From contig NW_022985166.1 of the NCBI RefSeq assembly GCF_010093535.1, positions 1,582,978 through 1,646,977 on the forward strand: DNA of 64,000 bases, read 5' to 3'. This DNA comes from Lindgomyces ingoldianus (lineage: Eukaryota; Ascomycota; Dothideomycetes; Pleosporales; Lindgomycetaceae). Numbering within the stretch: position 1 is the stretch's first letter; each line of letters begins with the position of its first letter. Both the position numbers and the translations under genes were made by a program. Of this stretch, positions 43,769-55,827 are shown piece by piece. The notes below the pieces were generated by a model. The model did not search any database. It was not told the DNA's origin and was given only the letters and a program-made list of their open reading frames with translations.

Positions 43769-45521
43769 GGTAACAAGAGCTTCTACCGATGTTGAGGGAG
43801 GACTCAGGGACTATTGTCCAGCCCCATGAGTTAAAAGGGTCCCACTTCCTCGTCCATATCTATCTAGCTTTATTGGAAAGGAATTCAACGCTTCTGACGA
43901 GGTGGTGATAGGTGCAATAGCGGTCGATTCTCTGGTGTTGCTCTAACTTGCTTAGGGAAGTACAACCGACAGCCCATAACGACAATGCAGTTGGGAGAGA
44001 GACTAAAACCCGTCGACAAGACTACCGATATAATGATAACAGCATCTCCAAGCCCATGCATTTCCTCGATGCTGGCACGCTGATAAGGAAATAAGGAGGA
44101 AAGCCCAGACCCATCTTTCTGTACTGTATCTAGTGTTGTGAAAAGTGGTGAGAAACGAGGAGACCTGGGGGCTAGTCCGCTCGAGTTGTGCCTCCAAACA
44201 CCTTCTAAGGAAAATAAGGTGGCATCGATAGGAACTCTTGTGCTGAGGTCAACTGGAATTGCGGGGAAGGTATCGATAAGAAATTGTCGTTTCGTGTTCC
44301 TAATACGGTTAGTAACTTGTTAAATGAGAAAGTGAGCAACGCGCCCCACCTCTTCCAATTTTTCTTCCTTAAACTCACGCTCGCCGACCCAATCCACGCT
44401 AAGTTGCTTTATCCTGCTATCCTAAACTTCGTTATAACAAATTTATCATCGGAATCTAGTGCCAGCGCATATAAAGGTGCAAAATGACTAATAAGATCTC
44501 AGAATCGTTGGCTAGGGAATACTTCATTGGTCTTCTAGCATGTTAGTGTATACGACGGAATTTGAATAGGGCTAACCTGATCTGTAGATCTTTCGTTTGA
44601 TATAAGGGAATACTGGGAGGGTGCAAATTTCTGTGATAAATTTACTGCTAGTTTGGTTCCATTGTAGCAGCAACGACTTCTACAAGATCTAAGGATTACA
44701 AGAAGGTTTCTGTGTAAAGTTAGTTATCTAGATTGGACGTAGGAGCAAGATGCATGCAGGCCGCTAATGATACATTCGGCGAGTTGGCTATTCAGGTCAT
44801 ACATCTTTTGAGGGACGACAGATCCCGGAGGAAGAATGCGTGGAGAAGTACCACGGCGACGGAAGAGGTACCTATTTTAGACTCAAATGTCGTCTGATGA
44901 TCTGTCACAAAATTCGATCGTGAGTCGACATGAACCAGGAGGTTGGCTCATTACACATTTGGCTGCACGCTGCATGCATGAATAAGCATTTCATCATTTT
45001 GAGGGGTCCACTAGAATAGGTGCGACCTTGCCTCCCCGCACCACAAAGCTCTACTCGACTCATAATGCTCTCAGATTGGCCAGTAAAGTATGCCCTAATT
45101 CCCGTTGAATTGGTAATTTCATTTCTCATCGCTTAGAAAGCAGCACAGCGTCTATTCTCTGCTCATGTCCCTTACGAGGCACTATAAACTTTCCTAGAGT
45201 AGATACCAGCAAGGTTTTACGGCAGAAGACAAGCACCACTAGAGTACCATGTCTATGCGGGCATTTTGCTTTGATAATCTGCAAGCCATTGGCGTACATG
45301 ACCTCAGTCATCGTGATCAAGCGTAATGATCGTATGATGAGGGTCGGTGGGAAGTTTGAGCACATGTCTAGAGGAAGACATAAAGCCAACATATTCGAGT
45401 GCCACTTTTGGATTCCGTAGCTGTTGAGATGCAAAGCTTGACGCGCGTCACTCCCTTCAATTTTCCCATTCGCCTTCACAGTCCGTCTCATCTATTCAAA
45501 TACTTTTCTAACTCTACAGTG
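43769..45521. other. Intergenic region
   Basis: Shared upstream region of the PNPOx-like gene (minus) and the P450nor gene (plus). Open frames of 60-120 codons on both strands have no recognisable content. Confidence 0.45.
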
Positions 45522-47113
45522 ATGGCAACACCACCAAGCTTTCCGTTCGCTCGTCCAAAGACTTGGGAGCCACCCACCGAATATGCAAGACTGAGGGCCA
45601 CTGAACCTGTGTCTCGTGTAGAGCTCTGGGATGGCACTCACCCATGGCTTATTGTTAAGCACAAGGATGTCACCAGTGTCTTGATAGATGAGCGACTCTC
45701 CAAAGTATCTCATACTTTCCACTACGTTGCTATCAAGGCAATTATAACACAAGACAGGAGAGAACTAGGCCGGGGTTTCCAGAGATGAGTGCTGGTGGAA
45801 GGGAGGCCGCAAAGAACAAACCAACTTTTGTTGACATGGATCCACCGCAGCATATGCAGCAGAGGTAAGTCTTCTGAAATAACTGACTTAGGGTCGAATT
45901 TGTTTAATATTTGATTAGAAGCATGGTCGAGTCCCTCTTTGCGTACGAAGCTATATCGAAGCTTCGTCCGCACATCCAGAAGACGGTAGATACATTGCTC
46001 GATGCCATGATCAAAGGTGGATGCGAGAAACCAGTCGACTTGATTGAGAAATTCGCTTTACCAGTCCCTTCTTACGTACGATTACTCGGGAAGATATAGT
46101 AGAGAGTTACTCACTATTTGCAAATAGATCATCTATGGAATTCTCGGTGTTCCGTTTGAGGACCTCGAGTTCCTCACTCAGCAAAATGCTATCCGCAGCA
46201 ATGGCAGCGCAACTGCGACCGAGGCGTCTAATGCAAACACGTAGGTTTAGGCCCCTGAAGTGAAAGCCCTGCTGACTCAATATGCTATGAAGTACCTTGC
46301 TGGATTATATCGGCAAACTAGTAGATAAGCGAACTCAACAGCCAGAGGAAGACCTGATTAGCAGATTGGTAACTGAACAAGTAAAGCCTGGTAACATTGA
46401 CCGCTCCGACGCTGTGCAGATTGCGTTCTTGATGCTTGTTGCTGGCAATGCTACCATGGTCAACATGATCAATCTCGTACTATCTCCCTCTGCTCTTAAA
46501 CCCACTTTCGTTGCTCTGAATGTAACAAAATACTGACGATCCTGCAGGGAGTCGTAACACTCCTCCAACACCCAAGCCAGCTTTCCAAACTGAAGCAGAA
46601 CCCCACACTCTCTCCCGCATTTGTATCCGAGCTTTGTCGTTACCACACCGGATCTGCAATGGCGACTCGTCGTGTTGCCAAAGTCGACATCACTCTCGCT
46701 GGGCACGACATCAGAGCAGGAGACGGCATAATTGCAGCCACGCAATCTGCCAGCCGAGACGAAGACATCTTCTCTGACCCAGAGATTTTCGACCTCATGA
46801 GGTTTGTGCCAAAAGAAGAAGGGGGACGCGGCGAAGATTGGTTTAAGGCAATGGGGTATGGATGGGGCGAGCATCGGTGTGTGGCTGAGCCGCTTGCGAG
46901 GGCGGAGTTGGAAGTTGTGTTTGGTGAGTTAATTAGACTTCCCTTTGACGTTACCTTGCCTCTTTGATTTAAGCAAGGACGTGACTTACACCTCCCTTAG
47001 CTACCCTCTTCCAAAGATTGCCGGATTTGAAACTTGCGGTACCTTTCGAAGAAATCAAGTGGACGCCGCCTAAGAAGGACGTGGGAATCACTGAGCTACC
47101 GGTGAACTGGTAA
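45522..47113 (+). CDS. Nitric oxide reductase cytochrome P450 (P450nor, CYP55)
   Basis: The model has seven exons (45522-45704, 45758-45864, 45919-46075, 46128-46240, 46293-46476, 46548-46923, 47001-47113), phases consistent, for 410 residues, close to the 403 of the reference enzyme. It lacks a membrane anchor, as usual for P450nor. Blocks are FPFARPKTWEPP, LSKERTRPGFPEMSAGG, TFVDMDPPQHMQQRSMVE, YGILGVPFEDLEFLTQ, LVTEQVKPGNIDRSDAVQIA, LVAGNATMVNMINL (I-helix) and the haem loop GYGWGEHRCVAEPLA. The enzyme reduces NO to N2O with NAD(P)H in fungal denitrification or NO detoxification. The first intron's acceptor was chosen to give ERTRPGF. The gene lies tail to tail with the alpha-dioxygenase. 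Confidence 0.9.
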
Positions 47114-47331
47114 TTTGGGCATCGGCATTGGTAGTTATTATCTCTAAAGTGAGGGTGTGTGTAGATGGCTAGATGGTACGCTTAGGCGGACTGAAAATGC
47201 GGCTCAGGGTTTAAAATAGGGTCTGCTACGGGTTCTTTACTCCAAAGTGCGACGAGGAGAAAATTTTTTTTATTCAACACAACCAATAATCTCCACATAG
47301 AGATCGTACAAATACATACTACCACCACTCT

Positions 47332-49333
47332 TCAAGCATTCGTCTCCTTCCCCTTATACTCCGCCGAGCTGCCAACCTTATCCCAAGGCGCAAACGCTTT
47401 ATTTCATTAGCAGTCGTCCGTTTAATTTCATATCGGCAGGGCATAGCACTCACGATTCTTCACCCCCTTTAACGGCGCCTTCAACACCGGAAAATGCCTC
47501 TCCAGAATATCTTTAAACCCACCATCCTGCACCCATTTCATACCCACCTTACTATACACATCCTCATTCCACTCTGTTGCGATGAACCGATCACTCTTCA
47601 ACCTCCGGCTCGCCATGAGAATGAAAACCCGGAACGCTGTGTCGCTGAAGCCGAAGCCCTTTGGCAGCGGCTCACTAAGACAACCGACTAGCAGATCGAC
47701 TTTCTCGATGTCGTCGTCGTAGATCTTGCCTAGTTTCTCCGCAACGGTTTTGTTCCCGCCGGCCAAGTTGAGGAACGACGTTGCGGGTTTGAGATGGAAG
47801 AGCCGGCGGAATTGATTGTACCGCGGAACACCTCGTTCACGATCTCGTAAGATATCAACAGTTGCAAGATCGATATGACGGCCTTCGGGTGTATGTAGGT
47901 CGCGTAGAAAGTGGGGCGTATTGTTCAGAGTCACAGCCCCGGGATAGTTGATTCCGAAGGAGTAGAACAGGTCTTCGAATTTCAGCTTCGAGTCTTGCAT
48001 CGGCTTTCGCGCGTTTTCGAAGGCAACATCGGCGATTGAGTACGTCTTCTTATGGGCGCCGGTTTCCGCGGTGAAGAATGCGATGTCGTCTGGAATGAGC
48101 GAGTGGAGGCGGTACACAGAGACAAATTCTTCAGTCAGGGAGTAGGGTGCGCCATGCTGCTCGGCGCCAGATCCAGGGATCCCGCTGAGTTCCTCGCCGC
48201 TCGAGACACGCCCGAGCATTTTGTAAAGCTTCTCCCCGAGGATTCCCCACCATTGAGCGTGCATGGCGACGTCGAGAGTTGGGTGGGCTAAGATAGCGGG
48301 CGTCCATTCTACGGTGTGTATCTTTGCCATCAATGCACAGTTGACAAGCCGAGCGGTGTCGAATAGCTGTTCTGAAGTCCAGTCAGGATTGTGTAGGGTC
48401 AGCTCATCACATATAGCGTTATGCTCAAGTACGAAAAGGGTATGCATCATTTCAAGACCGATCCACCAGTTTGCGAGGAATCCAGTTACGGGAATGCCGT
48501 TTTCGTCCCGTGGGAGAAACGTCTCCATGTTTTCGACGTCGACTAAGAGCTTTCCGTTCTTAGCGTTGCCACGGAGTTCTTTCGTCTTTGCTTCAGTATT
48601 GCCGTATATTTGAGAACCGTCCCACCAGTGCGTATTCTTGTTCGCATAAGCGGGAGCTTCCTGATCTTTCTTATCGAGTGGTGTATCTGCGAGAGTTGCT
48701 TCTATCTTCATTGATGAGCTAGACCAATTGTCACCCTGGGGGAGAGGGACATTGTAATTTTCACTTTCACTATTATTGTGCATGAACCCTTGATTAACGT
48801 CAGTGGGATTTCGGCCTGTATCACTTCGGACATTAAGAGGGAATATTACAATCGTGTACTTGAAACTGGATCCACGCCGCAGCTAGCAAGTTCAAAATCG
48901 TTGCTGGCTTAAACGTATCCCTGGCTAACAATGATCTGCTCACCAGCCTAGGGTTCGGCGTTAACATTTCTTCAACCGTCGGCTTCTTGGTGAACTCTCT
49001 TGGAACATTTCTTCCAAACCGCATTCCTAGGCATCCCATCTTCGGTCGGTCGAGCGCGTTGTACAAGCCATCCGAGTTACGCGTCGAAAGGTACTCGGTG
49101 GTTTCCATGTGCGGGCAACCGGACTTCCCTTGGTAATCTGGCCCGGGGTAGACGTCATGGAGGTTCTTGTGACGGAGTTCTTTGCGATAGGCATCGAGAT
49201 TGGCGACGCCTATATATGTAGGGAGTTTATGCCATGGGATAAGCCAGTTAACGCCTTTGAAGACGAGAATCAGAACTTTATCGGTAAAGGAGGGGTCGTA
49301 TGGGGCCGAAGAAGGCTTTGTAGTTGGTGCCAT
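47332..49333 (-). CDS. Alpha-dioxygenase-like haem peroxidase (fatty acid oxygenase)
   Basis: The model has three exons (49333-48850, 48788-47454, 47396-47332) with 61 and 57 bp introns, for 627 residues. It belongs to the animal haem peroxidase superfamily and looks most like plant alpha-dioxygenase (PIOX). Key positions fit: distal His160 in WIQFQVHDWF, proximal His390 in VYRLHSLIPD, and Tyr387 three residues before it, the spacing of the catalytic Tyr and His in the plant enzymes. Other blocks are MGCLGMRFGRNV, THWWDGSQIYG, HTLFVLEHNAICD and FGINYPGAVTLNNTP. It should add O2 to the alpha carbon of fatty acids. There is no signal peptide. It ends about 220 bases from the end of the P450nor gene. 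Confidence 0.88.
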
Positions 49334-50138
49334 TGGGGGTGTGATGGAGAGGAGGGAGCCTTGTAAATACGAGAGAACTGGTGTAATGAAAGGGCAAGGT
49401 TCGTTCGTTCAGAAGGCTTTTCTGGTACAAACTCAACCTACCTTGTCATCCAGTTAAGGGAAGTAAGAGAGCGAAACAGATGCCAGGAGGAATGCAGTAT
49501 CATCTCACACCTTAGGAGAGACCTCAGACATGGTCACAGTGCCTATATACCAATATATCTGTGCTTACCCACCTGTCTAGAGATGGATAAAACTCAGCTT
49601 CCTCCTTCTCCGCCACAGCAGTGAACCCATGATTAACTACACACTCTGACTACACAAGGATGAGATAGTACTGGCCTAAGGTGCAAATAGAAGAGGTCGA
49701 TGGGTAAGCAGGACCAATAGCTGAAGCCGACCATTCCGGAATAGGAAAATAAAATAAGCACGGCGAGGCTCGACCCCAGACATCTGACAACGGAATGACC
49801 GAATGCGACGTTGGATTCTGGTTTCTCCAGGGATGGAGTAAGCCACCGTGGGTTGGTAAAGGGCATCATTGATATATTCGTTGCGGCAATGAATGGAAGT
49901 GGTTACTGCGGAGCTGACCACTTATAAGCCTCTTTCGAACTCCGACCTAGCAAGTCGACTTTGTGCGGCGTAGCTTGACCAGGGGAATTACTATTCTCGA
50001 CTTCATATTGGTGGATGAACAGGCGAATCACCTACAATGATGACCGGCAAACCTGGCTAAAAACCCTTCAATAAGGCTATCATAGAGGGTCTGCGCTCTA
50101 AAGGGACTTTGCAAATATTTAGCGCGGTCCCATAATAT
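49334..50138. other. Intergenic region
   Basis: Upstream flank of the alpha-dioxygenase gene and 3' flank of the rhodopsin-like gene. A stretch near 49745-49830 has a tRNA-like T-arm on the minus strand but no matching acceptor stem, so no tRNA is called. Confidence 0.45.
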
Positions 50139-51717
50139 TTAGCCCGAAGACATCAGTATGTCTCTTGGTCGCTCGGGTGACTTTGGTATGTGGGATTGAG
50201 TAGAGGACCTCTGGGACGAGAACGCAAGGACTCGATTCCGAATTTCTTCCTCTTCGCTTATGTCGACTCGAGCTCGGATTTCCTCCTCTTCGCTAATACT
50301 ATGAACGTGAATACAGCCGCTCTCCAATTCGGTGTTTGAACTTTGTTTCGGGGGATGATAAGAGGACCGAGGTGACTCCAAGCCGGACAGTGGGATTTCT
50401 CTCACATCTCTCCTCCCCTGTCCAATATGCGCTTCCGTCATATTGCTGTGACTGCCTGCCCCATCTCCATAGTAATAGTATGCGCTTCGCCGCGGGAACC
50501 TCGAGAGCTCGCCGAAGACTCTCTTGAACAGAGGCTGGAGTGACGGCACCGAAGCCGATACGATTGCCGTGTTTAGTTCTATTTGCGTCCAGAATATGAC
50601 ATAGCCGCCATAATATCGAGGCTCGTCTGAGTTAGCCCACATGTACACCCCCCATACACGGATGGCAGATGCAATCGGCGCAATACCACCGACGGAAAAG
50701 ACACCGAGTAGTGCAATACGTTTCAGCTTGGCCATGCTCTTAATCTGGACAAGTAGAGGCATAGGGAGAAGGAGGATCGCCGTATCGGAGAAGATGTTGA
50801 AGCCAGCTTGTGTGTAGTAGACCGTGTTCATAATGAGGCAGTGGTACTTCTCCCTTTCGAAGATTTGAGGTCCCAAGGCAAAGGAGGGATGTTCGGGACA
50901 TTCAAATGCGTTGACAAATATCATAACAATCGTGAAGACTGCAACAATGACAATCGAAAGGTATACGAGAAACCGAAACGTTCGTTGAGTCGCAATAGTA
51001 AGGTAAAAGGCGAGAATGGAAAACTTGATAAGAGCAAGGTCGGCCAAGTACATCAGCTGGAAGGCGTACCAAGATCTTGCGGCCCCGACTATTTTACGAT
51101 GGAGGTGATCGGATGAGATCTGGGAATCAAATATTAGAAGGTTATTGGCGAGGGGTGAATCTACACGCTTTGGCCTTACAGGTGGTAGATTTGGGGGTCT
51201 TGGATGCTGGCCGCTGCCGTAAAAGAGTTGGTAGTGGTTGATGGCGCACATTCCCCAGGTGCACAGCTAGCACAGTTAGTACCCAACGTCCCTAGAGCCT
51301 ATCAAATTACAGTATGTGATCGCATGACGGAACACAACTAAGGCAGATCTGATTTATCAATCCCTTTGCTTGGACTATAGAGGATTTTGAAAGGATGCTA
51401 GCCTCTATTGAAATCAGACCCTCGTTATGCTCCATCGTAAAGGACAACAGGAAGGATTGACATCGCACCGACGATTGTAAACACGAGGGGAAACTGTGAA
51501 CTCACTAATGCGGTTACCATGACATAATCATATAGTTTTAACCTCCCTACGACCCATATTCGACAGTAAAATCTGGGGATTCAATTAACACAGCGGTACA
51601 GAGCTAGCTTCGATGGGGAATGGGGCCTTACCTCACGCCAACAACTAGGGTTGATAGGCTTGTTAAGGTGTAAGCAGTGATTTCTATCGTAGGACCTAAG
51701 TCATTTGGTGCAAACAT
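50139..51717 (-). CDS. Rhodopsin-like seven-helix membrane protein (fungal PTH11-related family)
   Basis: The model has four exons (51717-51632, 51572-51506, 51266-51180, 51119-50139) for 406 residues. Exon 1 gives MFAPNDLGPTIEITAYTLTS and helix 1. Exon 2 ends LKLYDYVMVTAL at a GTGAGT donor. A long intron (239 bp) with a TACTAAC branch leads to LCTWGMCAINHYQLFYGSGQ. The 60 bp intron after PPNLPP is a multiple of three and free of stops, so its retention would also be translatable. Later blocks (YLADLALIKFSILAFYL, FNIFSDTAILLLPMPLL, IASAIRVWGVYMW, IELNTAIVSASVPSLQPL) are typical of the fungal rhodopsin domain (PF20684 type). The cytosolic tail carries a repeated SEEEEIR-x-RV unit. Ligand unknown. 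Confidence 0.8.
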
Positions 51718-53481
51718 CGTAGTGTCGCACTGAGGACCACCTTGGCTGACAAGTTGATGAGGTTGACAATGATCACTTCCCACGACTTGGGACGCGGTCA
51801 TGCGAGATAATATCTAGATCCCCGGAAGTGGGTCTGCGGACGGGTCGTTCCCTCTCACACCCCTGGGATCACGAGGTGTATGCATTGGATCGACGTGGAG
51901 ATTACTGAAGCTGAGGCCTGAAGGATCCGGGAGAACACGCACCCCAGTTTCGGTATGTTGTGGCGGGGTTGAAGTCTTCAGGTCAGGGGTTAGTGGGCGG
52001 TCCAGTGTGAAGAAGACCTCGTGTATTCAAGTGTAAACAAGAGGACACCCAGACATTTCAGCATCGATAATCTGGTATTATTAAACGCTGTATGCCGCCA
52101 CCCCTATTCGAGCAGACTGAAAAGTAACACATCAGTGAAATTTTGAAGACACAGAAGAGTCGTTCTCATACGAGAATCGGTTGTGCCCAGCCAACGATAC
52201 GAGATTGTGGTCTGTGAGCGACATCAGCTTCTGCAATGCAATCAGCTGGGACAATATGGAATGGCGACCCCTGGTGTGAAATAACCAGCCAGAGCATTGA
52301 GTTGAGGTTGTGTGCAGACGAAACACTGTATTGGCAGCATCTCCCAATAGCGATTGTTGCTTTGTGCCTGTGCCTGCAAATCCGTTGGTGGCGCAAGAGG
52401 GATAACAATTATGCAACACGATGAACGTGCCCTTTCCATCTCCAAGAGCCCTATTCCTTGAAGAATGCCAGTGCAAACCCCCAAGCGGTCAGAGAATGGG
52501 TTCGCGGAAGCGGGAAGACTAATCTCATGGCCCGCAATCAGACCATCTGGCATGGAATTGTGTGAATGTTGCGCAATCGGACTCAGACTCTCGGGTGCAG
52601 ATGGGCTGACCCTTGAGGACATTCGCATCCGGGTCCCCCGGAAAGAATAAAAACAGCAACAATGACGGCATGGGAAGAAGAAAGCAGGGGGAAAGGGGAC
52701 GGAGATGTGGCCGCTTGAGCGCGACTTGGATTGTGCGGCCACTCATACAAGCATTAGCTGCTGATTCCACATCGCCATCTTCCTTCGTGGCCCGGGCCAT
52801 TGGCCAGTTGGAGAGACTTGGCGAGTGTGAATGATGAAAGAAGAGCGACTGTAAGACTTGATCCATTGCTGAAATTGAACTGAGACTACATCAAACCTCC
52901 TTGAAACCTTCCATACCACTTGTTGCGCCGTGATAGCTCAGTTCTGCCAGCACCCCGCTTTCACGCCCGGTTTTCTGGACACTAACCTGGGCAAATCTCG
53001 ACACATCCAAGAAATCTTGGGCGGTCGACGACAATGTAAGAGGGAGTGATGTTCACAGTCAGTCAGCCGGGTATGGGAGGATCCGCCAAAGGGACGGTTC
53101 CTGGAACAAAACGCAGAGCTAGTTGAAGCGTTTCGAGCCTGCAACGTCATTGTGGCCGCGACGCCCAACACGTGACGACGTCGCCTCGTAGACTCCCAAC
53201 CGCGAGCCAACTTCCCATTACTACTCCTCCCCAAGGTGCCCAAGAACACTCCGATCCTCACGCCAACATACGGCTCGACACATTCGCCCTGTGCGATTCT
53301 ACACGAGTTATCACTCCGGTGCTCTGATTGCCGGCTTCCAAGGTTCCTGTCAAGCGAGATCCGGCCTTAATCTGCCCCTCTGTGGACAACCCGCTGGATC
53401 GTGGGCAGTCTACTCACCGCACACGATCTATTATAAAGCAGACTGCGCGTGCATCGCCCAACCCTTTCTTCCGACGCTCAA
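51718..53481. other. Intergenic region and leader of the 53482 gene
   Basis: Large overlapping frames on both strands at 52130-53480 reflect GC-rich composition and have no family pattern. The region just before 53482 is probably promoter and 5' leader. Nothing else is supported. Confidence 0.45.
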
Positions 53482-54591
53482 ATGAGTGTCGCGGAGATCC
53501 CAAAGACGACCCCTCCCCTTGGCCCCAGCCCACGCTCGTCAGCAGTGCCTCTCCTGAGCGAGAGCAAGCCGGCAGAAGACACCAACGATCAATCGAGCCT
53601 CCTCGCCAAAGGCAAGCGCAAGCTCCTCGGGCTGGGCAAGAAGAAAGAGGGAGACAAGAAAGACACCGACATGTCTCCCAAATCGCCCGCAACCCTCTCA
53701 GCGTCCCCTCCTCTCCCCACTGCGAGAAGACCGGTGTCTCCCCTCAACTCCCCTCCCCCCGACCGCCGACCGTCTCCTCGCAGCAGCCCGCGTATCTACC
53801 CGGCCGGCGTCGCAGCATCTCCCAATCGGCGATACAACCGCTCGTCCTCCCCCGGCATGCACTCACCGGCGTCGTCTCAGATTTTCGAGCGTAACGTGCA
53901 AGAAAGCGTGGGCGAGCTGTCACCTGCCATCCCCGCACATATCCAAACGGAAGACCATATACCGCCAGTCTTGGAGGCATCGTCGTTGGCAATCACCGAC
54001 GACCATTTGAACCCAGATGAGGTGGAGATTGTTATGCATTCGGCGCACCAGCCCGCCTCAGCTACCGTTGCTGGCAGCATGACTGATTCGATGTATTCTC
54101 CCTCGCAGGATGATTTTCCCATTTCAGGACACCTAGATTATGAGGACTCTGCGTCCAACTACGGGTCACTGGACACCACCGATGTGCGACGTCTGAGCTT
54201 TATTTCATTTGCGGATGTCGTCCAAGCTGAACATGTTGAGGACAACCGAAACGCAATGCAATTCATGAGCCTATCGTCCACAGCCAACCGGTCTCCATCT
54301 CCAGTGCGGTCCCCCACCTCATCCCATGGTTTCAGTGCATCTCCGCCTACGAGTGGAGCCACATCAGAAAAGGGCGCCGAATTGGTGTCTCCCAAAGGCG
54401 CTCGGGCTCCCGGCAGCCCTACAACGACTCATGGCACCCATAGCCCCCCATTGGGCGGTGAATTGCAGATTGAAACCATGCGCCAAGCGCTGCGGAAGAC
54501 AGGCAGCGGCGATCTCAGCGGCGCACGGAGCCAGCCACTGAGCGCTGTCAGTCTGGAAGACAACGCGGCCGACCTGCCTCCATTTAAATAA
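53482..54591 (+). CDS. Conserved fungal protein, largely disordered, Ser/Pro-rich
   Basis: One exon of 369 residues starts at the first ATG (53482), which has a good context (CTCAAATG). The N-terminal third is low complexity, with a Lys-rich segment (KGKRKLLGLGKKKEGDKK) followed by many SP motifs (SPRSSPRIYPAG, SPNRRYNRSSSPGMHSP), possible kinase sites. An acidic central part leads to the only ordered-looking block, SLDTTDVRRLSFISFADVVQ, which I take to be the conserved core. The C-terminal part ends with a helix-forming stretch (ELQIETMRQALRKTGSGDL). I know of no assigned function. It lies about 1.2 kb upstream of the RasGAP gene on the same strand. Confidence 0.7.
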   Translation: MSVAEIPKTTPPLGPSPRSSAVPLLSESKPAEDTNDQSSLLAKGKRKLLGLGKKKEGDKKDTDMSPKSPATLSASPPLPTARRPVSPLNSPPPDRRPSPRSSPRIYPAGVAASPNRRYNRSSSPGMHSPASSQIFERNVQESVGELSPAIPAHIQTEDHIPPVLEASSLAITDDHLNPDEVEIVMHSAHQPASATVAGSMTDSMYSPSQDDFPISGHLDYEDSASNYGSLDTTDVRRLSFISFADVVQAEHVEDNRNAMQFMSLSSTANRSPSPVRSPTSSHGFSASPPTSGATSEKGAELVSPKGARAPGSPTTTHGTHSPPLGGELQIETMRQALRKTGSGDLSGARSQPLSAVSLEDNAADLPPFK

Positions 54592-55827
54592 GGGTATGTA
54601 CTGCGTTGGCACCCAAGGTGGAAAATGAGGCGCGTGCACATGAGGAAAGAAGGCTGCATCGACTTGATCCTCCCTTCGACCTGGCGCCGATATGCAGTAA
54701 TGCCGGGGTGGTGTTATGGCTGTTAAAGTCTTTGTCTGGCATGAGCTGGAAGGTGACATGTGAAACTGGTTGGGAAATGGGTAATTTCAGCTGATGACGG
54801 AGCGTGGGATGCGGGCGAGCACGTTTATTAGGCGCGGATAGGAACCTTGGGAGCGATATCCAACATGCAGTATGTTTCTTAGGTGTTTTTTAGGGGTGTG
54901 TTTCCGGATGGCAGAGGGTATTGATGTGATATACATGGCTAGCTGAGAGGGGAGCATGAGGCCGAGCAGGCAACCCGGTGCCTGCTTCCATGACAAATGG
55001 CTTTTTTTCTTTTTGTTGATCAAGATTTGCAGCTACCGCGGCTTGTCCCTTGCAGTTCGTGGTTGAGTGAGCATCAGAAGCCTAGGACTCGGTATGACCT
55101 GCTCATGCAGGCGAGTGATGCATGAAGCCCAGAACCCACCATGGATAAGCGTGGCAGACGGCCCGTTGTCTTTGTTGATAGCGCTCTTTTGTTCTGGAAG
55201 GATAGGTCAGACAGCCGTAATTTTCCTTGCAGTGCAGGCTGGGAGAGCGATTGGTCGTGGCGCCAAGGCGCTTGCCCTGTGAGAACTGCTCGTTCCTCCC
55301 CCCAACCCTCCACCGTCGCTCATCACCCATCGCCATTTGCCCCCCGCCGCGCCCTGCCCTCTCCCTCACCACGCGGCCAGTCCCAGTGATGAATTGAGCT
55401 CCCGCCCTGCTGTTCCGAGGCGCCTCACCCCCCGTCCCAGGCTGCTGGCCAGGCGCTCCCAAGACATTGCAGCCCATACGATGCGCCACGCCAACTGGAA
55501 CATCCTCTCCCCATTCATCACCGCCGTTTCTTGCCCAGCTCACCGGTGACGGTCGGACCGGGTGCCCGCTCCAATCTCGTCGGTCAGCTGTCAATGACAG
55601 CGCAACGGAGCGCACGGCTGGGATAGGACAAAGGCAGAGGGCCCTGCCTACACCCACCTAGCATCTACCGGCTGGAACGCTGCCAGTCGGCTCTGCGCCG
55701 ACCGTAACGCCACCATTTGTCACACGGCGCACACGGTTGGCATCATTTCCGCGCAGAATACTCAAAAGAGCGTGCTTCCAATAAGTATCCGGGATAGCCC
55801 AACCAGCGGGCTCACCAACCATTGTTC
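54592..55827. other. Intergenic region and leader of the RasGAP gene
   Basis: GC-rich and C-rich stretches (55270-55480) produce long shadow frames on both strands but no protein-like sequence. The region probably holds the promoter and a long 5' leader. Confidence 0.5.

Noticed and set aside
49740..49830. Possible tRNA on the minus strand (GGGGTCGAGCCTCG)
   Set aside because: No 5' acceptor strand matches the 3' end, and the anticodon stem does not pair.
52132..53480. Long overlapping ORFs on both strands
   Set aside because: They arise from GC-rich composition, overlap each other in several frames and show no domain pattern.
55103..55661. ORF of 184 codons on the minus strand and overlapping ones on the plus strand
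   Set aside because: Arg/Gly-rich composition of a GC-rich leader, with no recognisable protein features.
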